NCBI GenBank assembly: GCA_025201705.1
Contig: MU616908.1
Span: 7,252-22,977, forward strand
DNA from: Dissophora ornata
Lineage: Eukaryota > Mortierellomycota > Mortierellomycetes > Mortierellales > Mortierellaceae
Direction: 5' to 3'
Length of the DNA stretch: 15,726 nucleotides
Made by a program: the position numbers and the translations under genes. Each line of letters starts with the position of its first letter. The first letter of the stretch is position 1. Of this stretch, positions 1 to 9,141 are shown piece after piece. Under the pieces are notes generated by a model. It did not search any database. It saw only the letters and a program-made list of their open reading frames with translations, and was not told the origin of the DNA.

Positions 1-340
1 TGTGTGGCGGCAATCTCCTGTTTCAACGTCCCACAGCCGCACTGTCCTGTCAAGACTGCTAGACGCAATCTGATCACCTTTTGGCGAATACACGACGCTC
101 GAAATACTTTTGCTATGGCCGCTCAGTGTCTGGCGGCAATCTCCTGTTTCAACATCCCACAGCCGCACTGTCCCGTCTTCGTTACCAGACGCAATCTGAC
201 CACTTTTGGGCGAATACACGACGCTATTCACATAGTTGCTATGGCCACTCAGTGTGTGGCGGCAATCTCTTGTTTCAACGTCCCACAGCCGCACTGTCCC
301 GTCCGGACTGCCATGCGCAATCTGATCAGCTTTTGGCAAA
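1..340 (-). repeat. 126-bp tandem WD40 repeats (42 residues each)
   Basis: The string ccacagccgcactgtcc starts at 31, 157 and 283, an exact 126-bp period. On the minus strand each unit encodes one WD40 blade ending in TVRLWDVET. The backbone is almost identical between units. Differences cluster in a few codons after the GHS motif and before the RTV/GTV motif. The first repeat (toward 340) is the most diverged. The array continues beyond the left edge. Confidence 0.9.
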
Positions 341-3300
341 TATACAACTTTATCGCCATTGTCGCATATGGTCATTATCTTGTCCCAGTCCAATGTCGTA
401 TAGACACTGACGTTGCCATTACCAAGTGTGACAGCAAATGTTTGGCCATCTGGTGAATATACGCATGACACCACCGTAGTCTGTTCTTGGAGAAATGGCA
501 ACTCGCCAAACTCTACACCGGACATCTGGGCCTTGCTCAAATCCGCTCCAAGCAACGAAACGGCACGGAAAATGGTATTGCTCATGTTAGCTCCTTGTAA
601 CTGAGTAAATTCGAATGCGCCATGACTCAGATCAGCTCCTGGAATCTGTATCCCTTGTAAATCCGCTCCATTGAATTGCACTCCTACCCTGACCAATATC
701 GTGATCGCATTGGCTGCTGTCAACCGCACAGCTTCGACTTCTGCCACTTCAGTTTTCGAACGCTCAATGACTGAGAGTAGTTGTTTCTTGAAGAGAGGCT
801 CCTGACGGACTCGCTCCGCCAAAAATTGAAGGATCGACGGCTCGCCAACATAGCTTCTCCGTCCCAGAGGCGAATCGAGCACCGGCTGTCCAACTGCCGC
901 AACCATTTCATGCGAATGATCCTTAGTCTCAAAGGTGATGGTAGAACTGTCGCTCTTTCGTCCGAACTCGGTTGTTGTTAGTGCCACACTCTCCGAGTCA
1001 TTATTTCTTTCATCCTGCGGTTCGAATATTGCGCGTGCCAGACTGCATTCAAGAAGTGATTTATGGAGAAACCGGTACTGGTTGCCGTTGCGCTTAAGAG
1101 GACAAGCCTCACGCAAAAGTTCCTTCTCGCGACCTTGGCCAAAGAGCCCTTCTTTCCATGTGCCTTTATCCTTGGTTGAAGAATATGTGACCACGGAACT
1201 GCCCGCTTGTCTCTCGTAGATTGCTACTGCCAAGTCCTTCAAGAGCGTAACTCCTTGCTCCGTGAATCCCTCATTAGACAAGTTCTTTAATGCATCCTTG
1301 TCTAGGCTGTCTTGGTTGCCCGCATTCTCGAATAACCGTGTTTTGCCACGATCCAGCCATTGCTCCACGAACTGATCGTACAGCCCAACTCTAGTGATTC
1401 GAGTCGCTGAGAGAGTTTGTCCTGAGTGCACCATGTGCGGCAATACCTCCAACGACAGTGTTAACAGAAACGGGTTCGTCACTAGATCTTTCAGGCCATG
1501 AATTCGATCGAGTGCCGGCAAGTAGTCAGTGGCCGACCACTTCAGACCGTTTTCAGGCACATATTGCTTGACATACTCTTGAATCTGATCCGTTGAGAAT
1601 GGTGCGATGACTGCCTCTTGAAACAATGGCGACTTCACTTTGCGATTGCGGTCTAGTGGCTGGAACATATCTTGATAATCGACACCAAGGTACTCGCTGC
1701 GGCAACTAATCACCATCCGAGCGCGCCATTCTCCTTCCTGATTCAGTCGGTTGCTCATGTAAAAGTTCTTCATCTGCCGACACTCGTCATACCCATCGCA
1801 AATCAAGATGAACTCGCGTTGGTCCTTCAGCTCTTGAATTTGAGGACCCTTGAACCCTTCATTCCGTAGTTGTTTGCCAATCATATCATGTTCTGGATTC
1901 TGGATGGCTGCCAAGGTGATAAAGAGTGGGATATGGCCATCGTGTCTCTTGTAGTTGTTCCACAAATGACACTCGAGTTCCTGGTTGAAGGTAGATTTTC
2001 CCCCTCCAGAATCACCTAGTATCAAAAACACCTTTTGCTCACTGTCTAGGAACTCCTTGACCTTATGCATCAAAGGGAAAAGCGCATCATCGCGGGCCTT
2101 TAGGCTGGCCTTGGCAAGTGGAGAAATATACACATCTTTTCTCTTCCCTTCTAAGCGCCGCCTTTGTAGCTTGCGCAAGCTGGCTTCAACATCGACCGTG
2201 TTCTGAACTCGATCAAGAAGGGATGGAGACAACTGTGGGTGAGAAGCAGGCCTCAGTAGATACGAATCTGGACCCTCCTTTCGACAAGCTTGGTAGAGCT
2301 CTTTTTTCTTGGCATCCCCATCTGTTTCCAACTCCTGTAGTAAATCTTCAGCAGCTGAAAGTATTGAAATGTCTTGATATTGTTAGTATTTAGTTACATG
2401 TAGTTGAGTTTATAATAATATCAGAATTACACTTCTCCCCTTCTTACCTTGCATTTCACTTCCAGATGCCACTGTTAGCTGCATAAGAATATTGACGATC
2501 AACTGCTTGATCTTGGCGTGCTGACCCCAGACTGAATCGTTTCGATAAATCTCTCCTAGAAATGCGACAGCACTTTTGCGAAAGTCGTCATCGCACTCTG
2601 TATTATCAGCCAGCTCTTCAAGTCGTTGGCATACTCCCCATTGGAATGCGGGATCGCGTCTGCAGGGCGCTTCACAGACCAGCCTTTTGAATTCCATGAG
2701 CTGATCATTCTGAAGCAAGATATCTGCATCACGTAATGCCGGATACCACGCACGTTTGCGACGGAACTCGAGGCCTTCCTTAAGACAATCCAGGAATTGC
2801 TTTCCGCTCTTGGTCAGTGCACTGAAATCATGGTACGCGTCTTTGGCTAGCGTAAAGACCTCCGAAGCTCCAGTCAGCCCTTCTTGAATATGTCCCAAGC
2901 CTTCGATAAAGCCGTTGAGATCTACAGCTTTCACTGCGCTCACCAGCCCTGAAACACCCTTTACAACCTTTCCTGTGCGCCGCCGCGTGGCTTGCCACGG
3001 TGTTTCATCATCTGGGATGTACAATAACGCTTGAGCAGCGTAGGCGGCTTGATGGACCAAGTACGGGTCAGTGCTATCTCCTAACCCCTGCAAATACACT
3101 GCGAGAGGCGCATGGATATTTTCTCGGTCAAGGTCCTTGACCTCGCTATCGGCCATGGCATCCAAGACGCGCGACACCGTCAATGCTAACCGATAGATGG
3201 AATCTGGCGACTGCTTGTGAGTGTCTCTTAAGCGCGTGCTGATGAGATCTAGTATTTTGACCAGATTGTCAGCGTTGAGATGGCCAGGTCGAGCGTGTTG

Positions 3301-4282
3301 GACGAGTTGTGCAAGTCCTTCGAGTAGATTGAGATCCAGCAATTGAGATTTTTCGATGCCGCGAAAAAGCCTCTAGAGCAACTGCTGGAGCTGATCTTTC
3401 TCGAAAACTGGGACCAGGCACACAACTTCTGCGATTGTATTCGCATCCTTGAGTTCCTCGCGAGCAAATTCTCTGAGCAGCTTGATCGCCAACATTTCCA
3501 ATCTTTCTTGCTCATCGGTATTTTGAGCTGTTGCATTTAGCCAAGTTTGCTCGGTCAGATCGAGTGAATCCTCGGCGGATTGCAAAGACTGTAAAAGGCC
3601 AAGACAGTGGCCGAGCTGCGATGTGCTATTGAGACGCTCGTCCGCCTTTGGTAATTTGTTTATATCAGGAGGCTGATACATATCCTTTGCAAAAATGTGT
3701 TCAGGGATAATTGCAATGTCGCGGCTTGGGGTTTCCTGAATCAGAGGAAGGTGAGGAGGAGTAGGCTGTGGATGAAAGGTAGAAAGATCCACAGCGGAGC
3801 CTGGAGCGGGAGGGGAAGCGACGTGGTTGGGGAGAGAGGGCAATTGGCATGGCTCTTGAACACGTCCTCTATAACGAACGCATTGTTTTGCAGGATCATA
3901 GAACATTTAGATATCCGAGATTTTTAAAAAAACGTTCAACAAAAAAACCGTCGACGCTTACTTACCCCCATTTCTCCGAATTCTTGTAGCAGGTCTGTGC
4001 CTTGTCACGATTTTTCAAGTTTTCCAAAAGTTCGCCAAGTTGGAAATAGGTAGAAGCAATCTCATTGCAGATAGCTCGATCTTCGACGCTCACAGACGAT
4101 ACAAGATTCTTTCTCACAGATCTTCTTATGCGGCCGAGGGCCTTTTGTGCTTCGTTGCAATACGTCAGAGCCAGTTCAGGTCTCTTTGCTTTGCGTGCGT
4201 TCTCCAAATGGGCATTGGCATCCTCCAGCGCCACCTGTGGCGAGAGAACGTTTCTCAGTGGCAAAAACAGACCGCCGAGCAT
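1..4282 (-). CDS. NLR-like protein: TPR-like N-terminus, ARM-like, NACHT, pentapeptide and WD40 domains; C-terminus off window; one in-frame TAG
   Basis: Fungal NLR-like ATPase, presumably a cytosolic receptor in self/non-self or stress signalling (family knowledge; the ligand is unknown). Exons read 4282-3966, 3868-2448 and 2354 to the edge; the GT-AG junctions restore frame as TGG-GGA-GGA and CAA-GCT-GCT. Domains in order: a TPR-like helical N-terminus ending near the KWG junction; a Pro-rich linker; a helical ARM-like region (3342-2450); NACHT with Walker A GDSGGGKST (about 2016-1990), Walker B-like FILICDGYDE (about 1812-1783) and VISCRSEYLG downstream; a winged-helix-like stretch; pentapeptide-type repeats such as LQGANMSNTIF (about 660-500); then WD40 repeats with DGTVRLWDVET. 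I translated exon 3 throughout and found it open. The ATG at 4282 is the first Met after an in-frame TAA. The oddity is TAG at 3373-3375, described separately. Domain identity is firm; the exact N-terminus is not. Confidence 0.87.
2355..2447 (-). other. Intron 2 of the NLR-like gene (93 nt)
   Basis: Donor GTAAGA begins at 2447 and acceptor TTTCAG ends at 2355. Removing it joins CAA-G to CT-GCT and continues the ARM-like reading frame into the frame carrying the Walker A motif. Without splicing, the frame stops at 2410. Confidence 0.85.
3373..3375 (-). other. In-frame TAG stop inside exon 2 of the NLR-like gene
   Basis: The minus strand reads CAG-TTG-CTC-TAG-AGG-CTT in one unbroken frame. Both sides match the expected protein: a helix ending LQQLL before it, and RLFRGIEKSQLLDLN after it. 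No GT donor lies close enough before it to suggest that it is spliced out. It could be a nonsense mutation, a base-call error or a read-through site. Confidence 0.85.
3869..3965 (-). other. Intron 1 of the NLR-like gene (97 nt)
   Basis: Strong donor GTAAGT begins at 3965 and acceptor TTATAG ends at 3869. Splicing gives TGG-GGA-GGA-CGT (W-G-G-R), which fits the conserved KWGG junction I associate with this family. Unspliced, the first exon hits TAA inside the donor. Confidence 0.8.
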
Positions 4283-4291
4283 ATCGATTTT

Positions 4292-4516
4292 CTGAATGTT
4301 TACTTGATTGCTTTAACCTTGTCTTTCGAATTCTGGCAACTAATGATGTTAGATTGGATTTATAGCAATATTAACAATTCTGTGAACAGACCCTTGGTGG
4401 GTATGGTTTTTAACTGCAAATATGTCAAGTGCTTGCCATCAAGCAAAGTCGGATTGATGGCCAGTTTACAGATGTGTATGCAACCGCTTATCAAGGGCTA
4501 AGAAGCACTCGCTCAC
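4292..4516 (-). other. Possible 5'UTR intron of the NLR-like gene
   Basis: On the minus strand TTGAG|GTGAGC lies at 4516 and ACATTCAG ends at 4292, ten bases before the chosen ATG. No frame upstream of the donor carries a convincing coding exon, so if this is an intron it probably lies in the leader. It rests on splice consensus only. Confidence 0.3.
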
Positions 4517-4680
4517 CTCAATCAGGAATCTGATGCTCGCTTAGTCTTGTCTCTTCAAGCAGCCTAAAACATTCTTCCAATATCGTTAGTTTGAATATCC
4601 AGGTCCAGGAACTGACAGGGATCGGCCACTGAGGGTTACCAATGAACGCTGCTGGACTATGATTAGTTAGGCGAGGCGGA

Positions 4681-4760
4681 CAGATGGAGCAGATGAGAGT
4701 GAGATAGAGAGTGAGAGGATATAGAAGGAGGGAGAGAGACAGAGAGAAAAAAGATGAGAA
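4681..4760. repeat. GA-rich purine tract (imperfect microsatellite)
   Basis: About 80 bases of imperfect GAGA, GAGT and GATA units on the plus strand. It lies upstream of the NLR-like gene. Read on the minus strand it is a long CT tract, which could be part of a fungal promoter or simple low-complexity DNA. Ser/Leu-rich ORFs across it are by-products of the repeat. Confidence 0.75.
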
Positions 4761-4860
4761 TGATACACGACCGGTTTCGACGGATTGAGTCGTCCGTTGG
4801 TGATGCTGGGAAGTCGGGAAAGTAGACACTTCACTCCCTCGTCCATTGGCACGCACACCT

Positions 4861-5349
4861 TCGTCAAAACAATGAGTGTTCCATTTATGCCGCCACCTTA
4901 CCGCAATTACAAAGCAGTTTGGATGTGATTGATTTTCTATCCAGACACTGGCCTAGACTTGCAAATTATGGTCTCTCCTGCTCCTAGTCTCGGAAGATCG
5001 GTCCTTCTCGCTCTCCTGAGAACCTAGCCGGAGCCAAATAGCCTCCTGTCGGGCGTCAGTGCGCCTCTTCAACCTGCAATACGGCGATCTGTCAGTAGAA
5101 TAGAGTCCTTTTGTTCACTTCGGAAAGTTGCTTGTCAACTAGAATATTAGTCAATGACCCTCTGAATCCACACGCTCTCCTTCGGTCGGAGACCTTCTTG
5201 GCCACACCGCTCTACTGGCGGATACAAGTTTCAACCGCTCTCTCCCCCACGAGATTGTACCCGATACGCGGTCGGAGAAGTCTTCCCGAAAACACTCGAA
5301 GCAAGATAAATCTCCATCCGCTGTAACCCGACAGTGAGGCAACTAATAC
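4861..5349. other. No recognisable gene
   Basis: I see no conserved motif, repeat or RNA gene here. Short open frames exist on both strands (for example 5111-5326 plus), with no recognisable product. The right half could be more of the decayed LINE that becomes recognisable after 5350, but I cannot support that. Confidence 0.4.
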
Positions 5350-6035
5350 ACAAAAATGCCTTTACTCTGGAAGTCAGAGTTCATGCATCCTTGGATAGAT
5401 ACTGGAGACGACACAGCGCAACGTATTTTGGACCTCCCACTGCACCACCCCTCCACGACGCCACCGCACAAGATAACCACTCTAGACACGATCACATCCA
5501 AGAAAACATGGGCATTCTTCCAGGTCCATGCCTTCACAGTCGAGAAACACGGTGGTCCCACACTCTACTCGGACACTATGGCGGAGAACCATCCACAACA
5601 AGTTGGCAACAGCAAATGTGATGTGCCTCAAATGACAACGCACTCCCAGCCCTGCTTGTTGTCATTGCGGTTGGGCAATAGAAGATAAGGACCATATGCT
5701 CTTCTTATGTCCTGCCAAGCGCTAGACCTGGGTTACCTACCTTTCGGACCTCATTACCAAGTCTATCTGGAGCGGTCGAGGCCTATGTGCTCTAATTCAG
5801 TGGACATGACCCCGCATAACCATCAAACCCGATTACCAACCCCATCGTACAGAGTCTCAACTGATCGCTCTTGACCTCCAAGGGATATGTACATTATGCC
5901 TTTGTCTTTGGCGACTGCACCAGTGCAATCGATAAGATGGCTCAATTTGAGCAGGTGACTGGAAAAAAAAAAAAGCACAGGCCCTATTTAACGCAACAAA
6001 GTCAGTGGAAGCGGAAGTGGCAGTGAGGAAGGCCT
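5350..6035 (+). mobile_element. Decayed non-LTR retrotransposon (LINE), 3' end of the reverse-transcriptase ORF
   Basis: The tail of a LINE ORF2 can be followed across several frames. One segment reads KKTWAFFQV (about 5500-5525). The next, shifted in frame, reads MPSQSRNT and then LWRRTIHNKLATANVMC. A further frame gives the zinc-like motif CCHCG..EDKDHMLFLCP (about 5652-5716), the CxxC...H...C signature found at the C-terminus of many fungal and plant LINE proteins. A last segment, HYAFVFGD, precedes a run of 12 A at about 5962-5973, possibly the poly(A) tail, although an open frame runs through it. Stops (for example TAG after the zinc motif) and at least two frameshifts show it is dead. 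No target-site duplication was recognised and the left limit is uncertain. Confidence 0.6.
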
Positions 6036-6725
6036 GTTGAGCACTTGTGCATGTAGGTGTAGCCTAGCTCTGTAGACGATTCTTTGATGTCGATGAAAAC
6101 AGTACGATCTTTATTCTTTTCATTCGCTATCCCAGTTATACTTATTCTCTTCTTCTTCCCTGCTCAAGCCCTAAGTACTGCGCTTTGACGGAACAACTGG
6201 GGCAATATCATTCTCGACGACTGCTACCTCACCTTTGCGTGATATTGTGGCGCTTGACAACTGAGAATTTTATCTTCTTTCGGCCTTTAGACCGGCGTCA
6301 ATGTACATTCTGCTGCGGTTCATACTTTGCTTCATATTGACAGGTGCCATTGCGACGCGTGTGGGTCACTTTACAGTAGTGACAGAACATGTTGTAGGCG
6401 TAAGCAGAAAATGGAGTGTAGACTAGTGCAGGTGCAGCCTCAGACGCGGACATTTTTTTTTTGGTATTTATGTATTTATGCACCGAAAACTAGGAATTTT
6501 GAAATAATCACGCACCAACCATGCACCAAGCGCCCAATGCCTTCAAAAGTGCGTAAGGTGCACGAAATGACGTGTCATCGCAGAGTATCTTGATTCTTCG
6601 TCCCAAATACTTCAGGCTCTTTGAGGCGAAAAGCTAAGGTTTTTTTAGTGTTTTGGACAGGATCCTCTCTGAGCAAATAAAAAGAAGAGGCCGTAAGAGG
6701 CCTACAGTATGAACATTACACCATA
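6036..6725. other. No recognisable gene
   Basis: AT-rich sequence with pyrimidine tracts (around 6115-6165) and no ORF longer than about 90 codons. A minus-strand ORF at 6298-6483 contains a weak CxxC...H...C pattern; I do not call it. Two AGAGGCC copies occur near 6690-6705, just left of the Helitron boundary. Nothing else stands out. Confidence 0.45.
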
Positions 6726-6739
6726 AACTTTTCCAAATC

Positions 6740-7256
6740 ATGGCGAAGAGAAAATACAACGCAACTCAGCAGGGTGCATCTTGCAACGATTTCGGCCACA
6801 CTCGCTCAAGTCACGCACGCTGCCCTGTGAACCCCAAGAGAGCACGTCTCTAATCTCCGTCTGCGTCTATTTCGCTTGACGTTGTGGGCCAAGCTGACAT
6901 GGAGAACGGTCGAATGCCTGAAGCCGGCGCTTCCTATGAGTCAAGCCATGCAACAACAGCAGCAGCATTTCAGTAGGTCCAGTCTTCGCTGTTGGCTGCA
7001 TTTACAGGAGTGGAGACTGTTTCATACAAGCGTCTTGGTCGAATGGATCGGACGTGCCGCTATTGCTCAGCGAAGATGTGGGTCGAGGTATATTCCTTTG
7101 GCCCATGAAATAACGCCAAATGCCCGTTGTCTTCTCTTTTGACCCTCACAATAGGAGCGAGTTCAAGAATCTACTTTCTGAGATCCAGCGTTCTCTGTCT
7201 GCTGCCGTCAGGGCAAAGTTGTTTTGGATCCTCTCCCCAGACTCCCCGATGTCCTG
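6740..7256 (+). pseudogene. Helitron Rep-helicase N-terminal zinc region, decayed (copy 1)
   Basis: From the ATG at 6740 the frame reads MAKRKYNATQQGASC, typical of the start of fungal Helitron proteins, followed by a degenerate Cys/His knuckle in which the second Cys appears as Phe (CNDF). The same frame, interrupted by TAA (6851), TAG (6974) and TGA (7106), continues into LGRMDRTCRYCSAKMW. After a frame change it reads DPAFSVCCRQGKVVLDPLP (about 7178-7240). CRYC and the CC pair fit the second zinc-binding group that precedes the Rep domain. The relic stops at PDVL (7256), where the internal deletion begins. Copy 2 shares the TAA and TAG stops. Confidence 0.7.
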
Positions 7257-7264
7257 TGAGGCAG

Positions 7265-8374
7265 GCACCAATGACTCACCGGCATATCATCGAAGCTCTG
7301 GACAGAGCGTTCAAAGACATCATGAAAACAGTAGATCCGGCATTGGAACACGTCCCATTTGGCTGCAAAATCGTCATATTCGGAGGCGACTTTCGGCAGA
7401 TTCTCCCTGTTGTCAAGAGAGGCGGCCGAGAAGTAACGGTGCAGGCGTGTATCAAGCGCTCACGAATTTGGAATTGCGTGGAAACTCTGAGACTCACGGT
7501 CAACATCCAACTTGCCAGATGCAGCGTTCAAGAACGTCGCGACCAGGCTGATTATGCAGAGTTTCTCTTGCAAGTCGGTGAAGAGCGCATTGGCATTACC
7601 ACAGCAAATGGATTCAGTACTGTCCAACTGCCGCATGACATCGAGCTCCCTCCCCAGGCATCGTTTAAAACCCTCATCGACGCCGTCTATCCGGAACTCG
7701 GCTCTCGTGTAGGCGATGGAAAGTACTTGATGGAACGCAGCATACTCTGTCCGCGCAACTCGGATGCCAAGGATATTAACGACTAAATCATGACTTCTCT
7801 GCCTGGAGAAGTGTATGAGTATCGTTCCGCGGATTCGATTGTTAGTCATGGCGACGATAATCTCCATGCGCATTTCCCCACTGAGTGGCTGAACACATAC
7901 CAGTCGTCAGGGTTCCCTCCGCATCGATTATTGTTGAAAGTCGGTTCTCCAATAATGCTTCTGTACAATATTCGGCCACAAGAAGGACTCTGCAACGGGA
8001 TCAGTCTCATATGCAGGGAGTTCCGCCAGCATTTAATTGGAGCGGACATCATTACAGGAACCCATGCAGGGAGGCGCATCTTGATCCCACGGATTCCCGC
8101 CAACTCGGGTGAGCTCGATCTCCCAGTCCAAATACGCCGTATACAGTTTCCAATCTGTCCAGCTTTTGCTATGACCATAAACGAATCGCAAGGACAGACA
8201 ATACAGCATGTGAGTATATATTTCCACACTCCTATATTTAGTCACGGACAGTTGTACGTGGCGCTATCGAGAGCAACAAGCAGGCGGAACGTGCGAGTCC
8301 TCATTGTCAGAGACAAATATGATACATCTCCGCATGGCAGCACCGTTAACGTGGTTTATTCCGAAGTTTTGTGA
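7265..8374 (+). pseudogene. Helitron Pif1-like helicase, C-terminal part (copy 1)
   Basis: It begins at APMTHRHIIEALDR, the residues that normally follow DE in the Walker B motif of Pif1/RecD-type helicases. It continues with IVIFGGDFRQILPVV (motif III, about 7370-7414), KRSRIW, a TAA at 7784-7786, then IMTSLPGEVYEY, SPIMLLYNIRPQEGLCNG, AFAMTINESQGQT (motif V, about 8162-8200; the usual Lys is Glu here) and HGQLYVALSRA (motif VI, about 8243-8275), with a stop at 8372. Apart from the TAA the frame is continuous for 370 codons. Walker A is absent, so it cannot be an active helicase on its own. A product beginning at the Met at 7790 would lack the ATPase core. Confidence 0.85.
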
Positions 8375-8427
8375 TGAACATGTATTTACTCAATAGAATA
8401 AAACACCAGAGGCGGAAGCCCGGGAGC

Positions 8428-8456
8428 CCGGGTCGTAGACCCGGACGAAACACTAG
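8428..8456 (+). other. Helitron 3' terminus, copy 1 (hairpin plus CTAG)
   Basis: CCGGGTC / GTA / GACCCGG forms a 7-bp stem with a 3-nt loop. It is followed by ACGAAACACTAG. The hairpin followed by CTRR is the diagnostic Helitron 3' end. Homology with copy 2 stops exactly after CTAG. Confidence 0.85.
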
Positions 8457-8550
8457 TCCATATTATAACCATATAGAACACCTGTGTTATACCCGCGATA
8501 TTGTCAGAAGATCCGTATTGTAATAAAGCCATCACTCCTCCATTCATCAC

Positions 8551-8577
8551 CCGTGCGTGAGCCACGGCTTTTGCTAG
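8551..8577 (+). other. Possible second Helitron-like 3' terminus
   Basis: CCGTG / CGTGAGC / CACGG is followed by CTTTTG and CTAG, then T. The order hairpin, short spacer, CTAG, T mimics a Helitron end and lies about 120 bases after the end of copy 1. The stem is only 5 bp with a 7-nt loop, and no matching coding relic is visible upstream, so this is tentative. Another hairpin (GGCCCG, 5-nt loop, CGGGCC) lies at 8625-8641 without CTRR close downstream. Confidence 0.3.
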
Positions 8578-8728
8578 TATACTTATTAATATACTTACTT
8601 CCTCAACGACTAATCACACTATTAGGCCCGAGCAACGGGCCCGGTCTTCAGCTGTTAAATGTAAAATAGAACAAAGTAATAAAAATTCGGCGAACACAAA
8701 AAAAATATATTTTGCGACCGGAATTTGG

Positions 8729-8761
8729 ACAGAGAGAGGGAGAGAGACAGACAGAGACAGG
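8729..8761. repeat. GA/CAGA-rich tract
   Basis: An imperfect GAGAGA/CAGACAGA stretch on the plus strand, similar in character to the tract at 4681-4760. The rest of 8457-9141 has no gene I can support; it is the 3' flank of the convergent HET gene. Confidence 0.6.
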
Positions 8762-9141
8762 GTTATTCTAAACCTTGAATCTAAACTTTCACTATTGCGT
8801 GCCCGGCATGCAAGATGCCAGAATGTCCGAATAAGCCGATCATTGAATCACTTTTGTTGAGCACTGAAGATCAACCGAGTGACTGTTCATGCATCCTTTT
8901 CTCCAATTGCTGTTGCCGCGCAAAACAAGCCTGCATCCGAGTCTATTTGCCTCTCCCATCCCCCTGTGTTCTTGTGTTACCGATTCTTTTTAGTCTATCG
9001 CGCCTCCTATCCTTGCCTTCCCGTGTCTGGGCCTTCACTTTGGCCATTGTGCCTTGTCTGAGCTTGAGATTCAAAAATGAATGTGCTGTATCAAATTTTT
9101 TTACTAAGAGTAGGATGGAGTTGACCAATTCCATGACAGTT

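Larger units (their letters stand above)
6726..8456 (+). mobile_element. Helitron copy 1: internally deleted, non-autonomous
   Basis: Helitrons are rolling-circle DNA transposons encoding a Rep-helicase. This 1731-bp copy shares sequence with a second copy at 12193-13822 from AACTTTTCC at its left to CTAG at its right, and the flanks differ immediately outside. The right end is canonical: a GC-rich hairpin (8428-8444), 8 bases, then CTAG (8453-8456), followed by host T. Inside are the N-terminal zinc region of the Rep-helicase (6740-7256) and the C-terminal portion of the Pif1-like helicase (7265-8374). The Rep catalytic domain and the Walker A half of the helicase are missing. The left end does not start with the usual TC and lies only 14 bases before the start codon of the relic ORF. 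Confidence 0.85.

Noticed and set aside
4..1219. Several plus-strand ORFs antisense to the WD40, pentapeptide and NACHT regions
   Set aside because: They are shadows of the minus-strand coding frame. Their repeats simply mirror the WD40 units and show no independent motifs.
4518..4856. Minus-strand ORF of about 112 codons, Ser/Leu-rich
   Set aside because: Its composition comes from the GA/CT tract. It has no motif, and it ends at a possible splice donor in the wrong frame for the NLR-like gene.
6080..6250. Pyrimidine-rich stretch resembling the end of a fungal LTR
   Set aside because: No second copy, no TG...CA terminal pair with a target-site duplication, and no primer-binding site could be confirmed.
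6298..6483. Minus-strand ORF with CHYC...H...C resembling a zinc knuckle
   Set aside because: Spacing (CX2CX3HX6C) does not match the usual CX2CX4HX4C, and no flanking gag or LINE ORF1 sequence is readable.
7120..7551. Plus-strand ORF of 143 codons overlapping the helicase relic, and its twin at 12485-12883
   Set aside because: Alternate frame of the Helitron relic; the helicase motifs are in the other frame.
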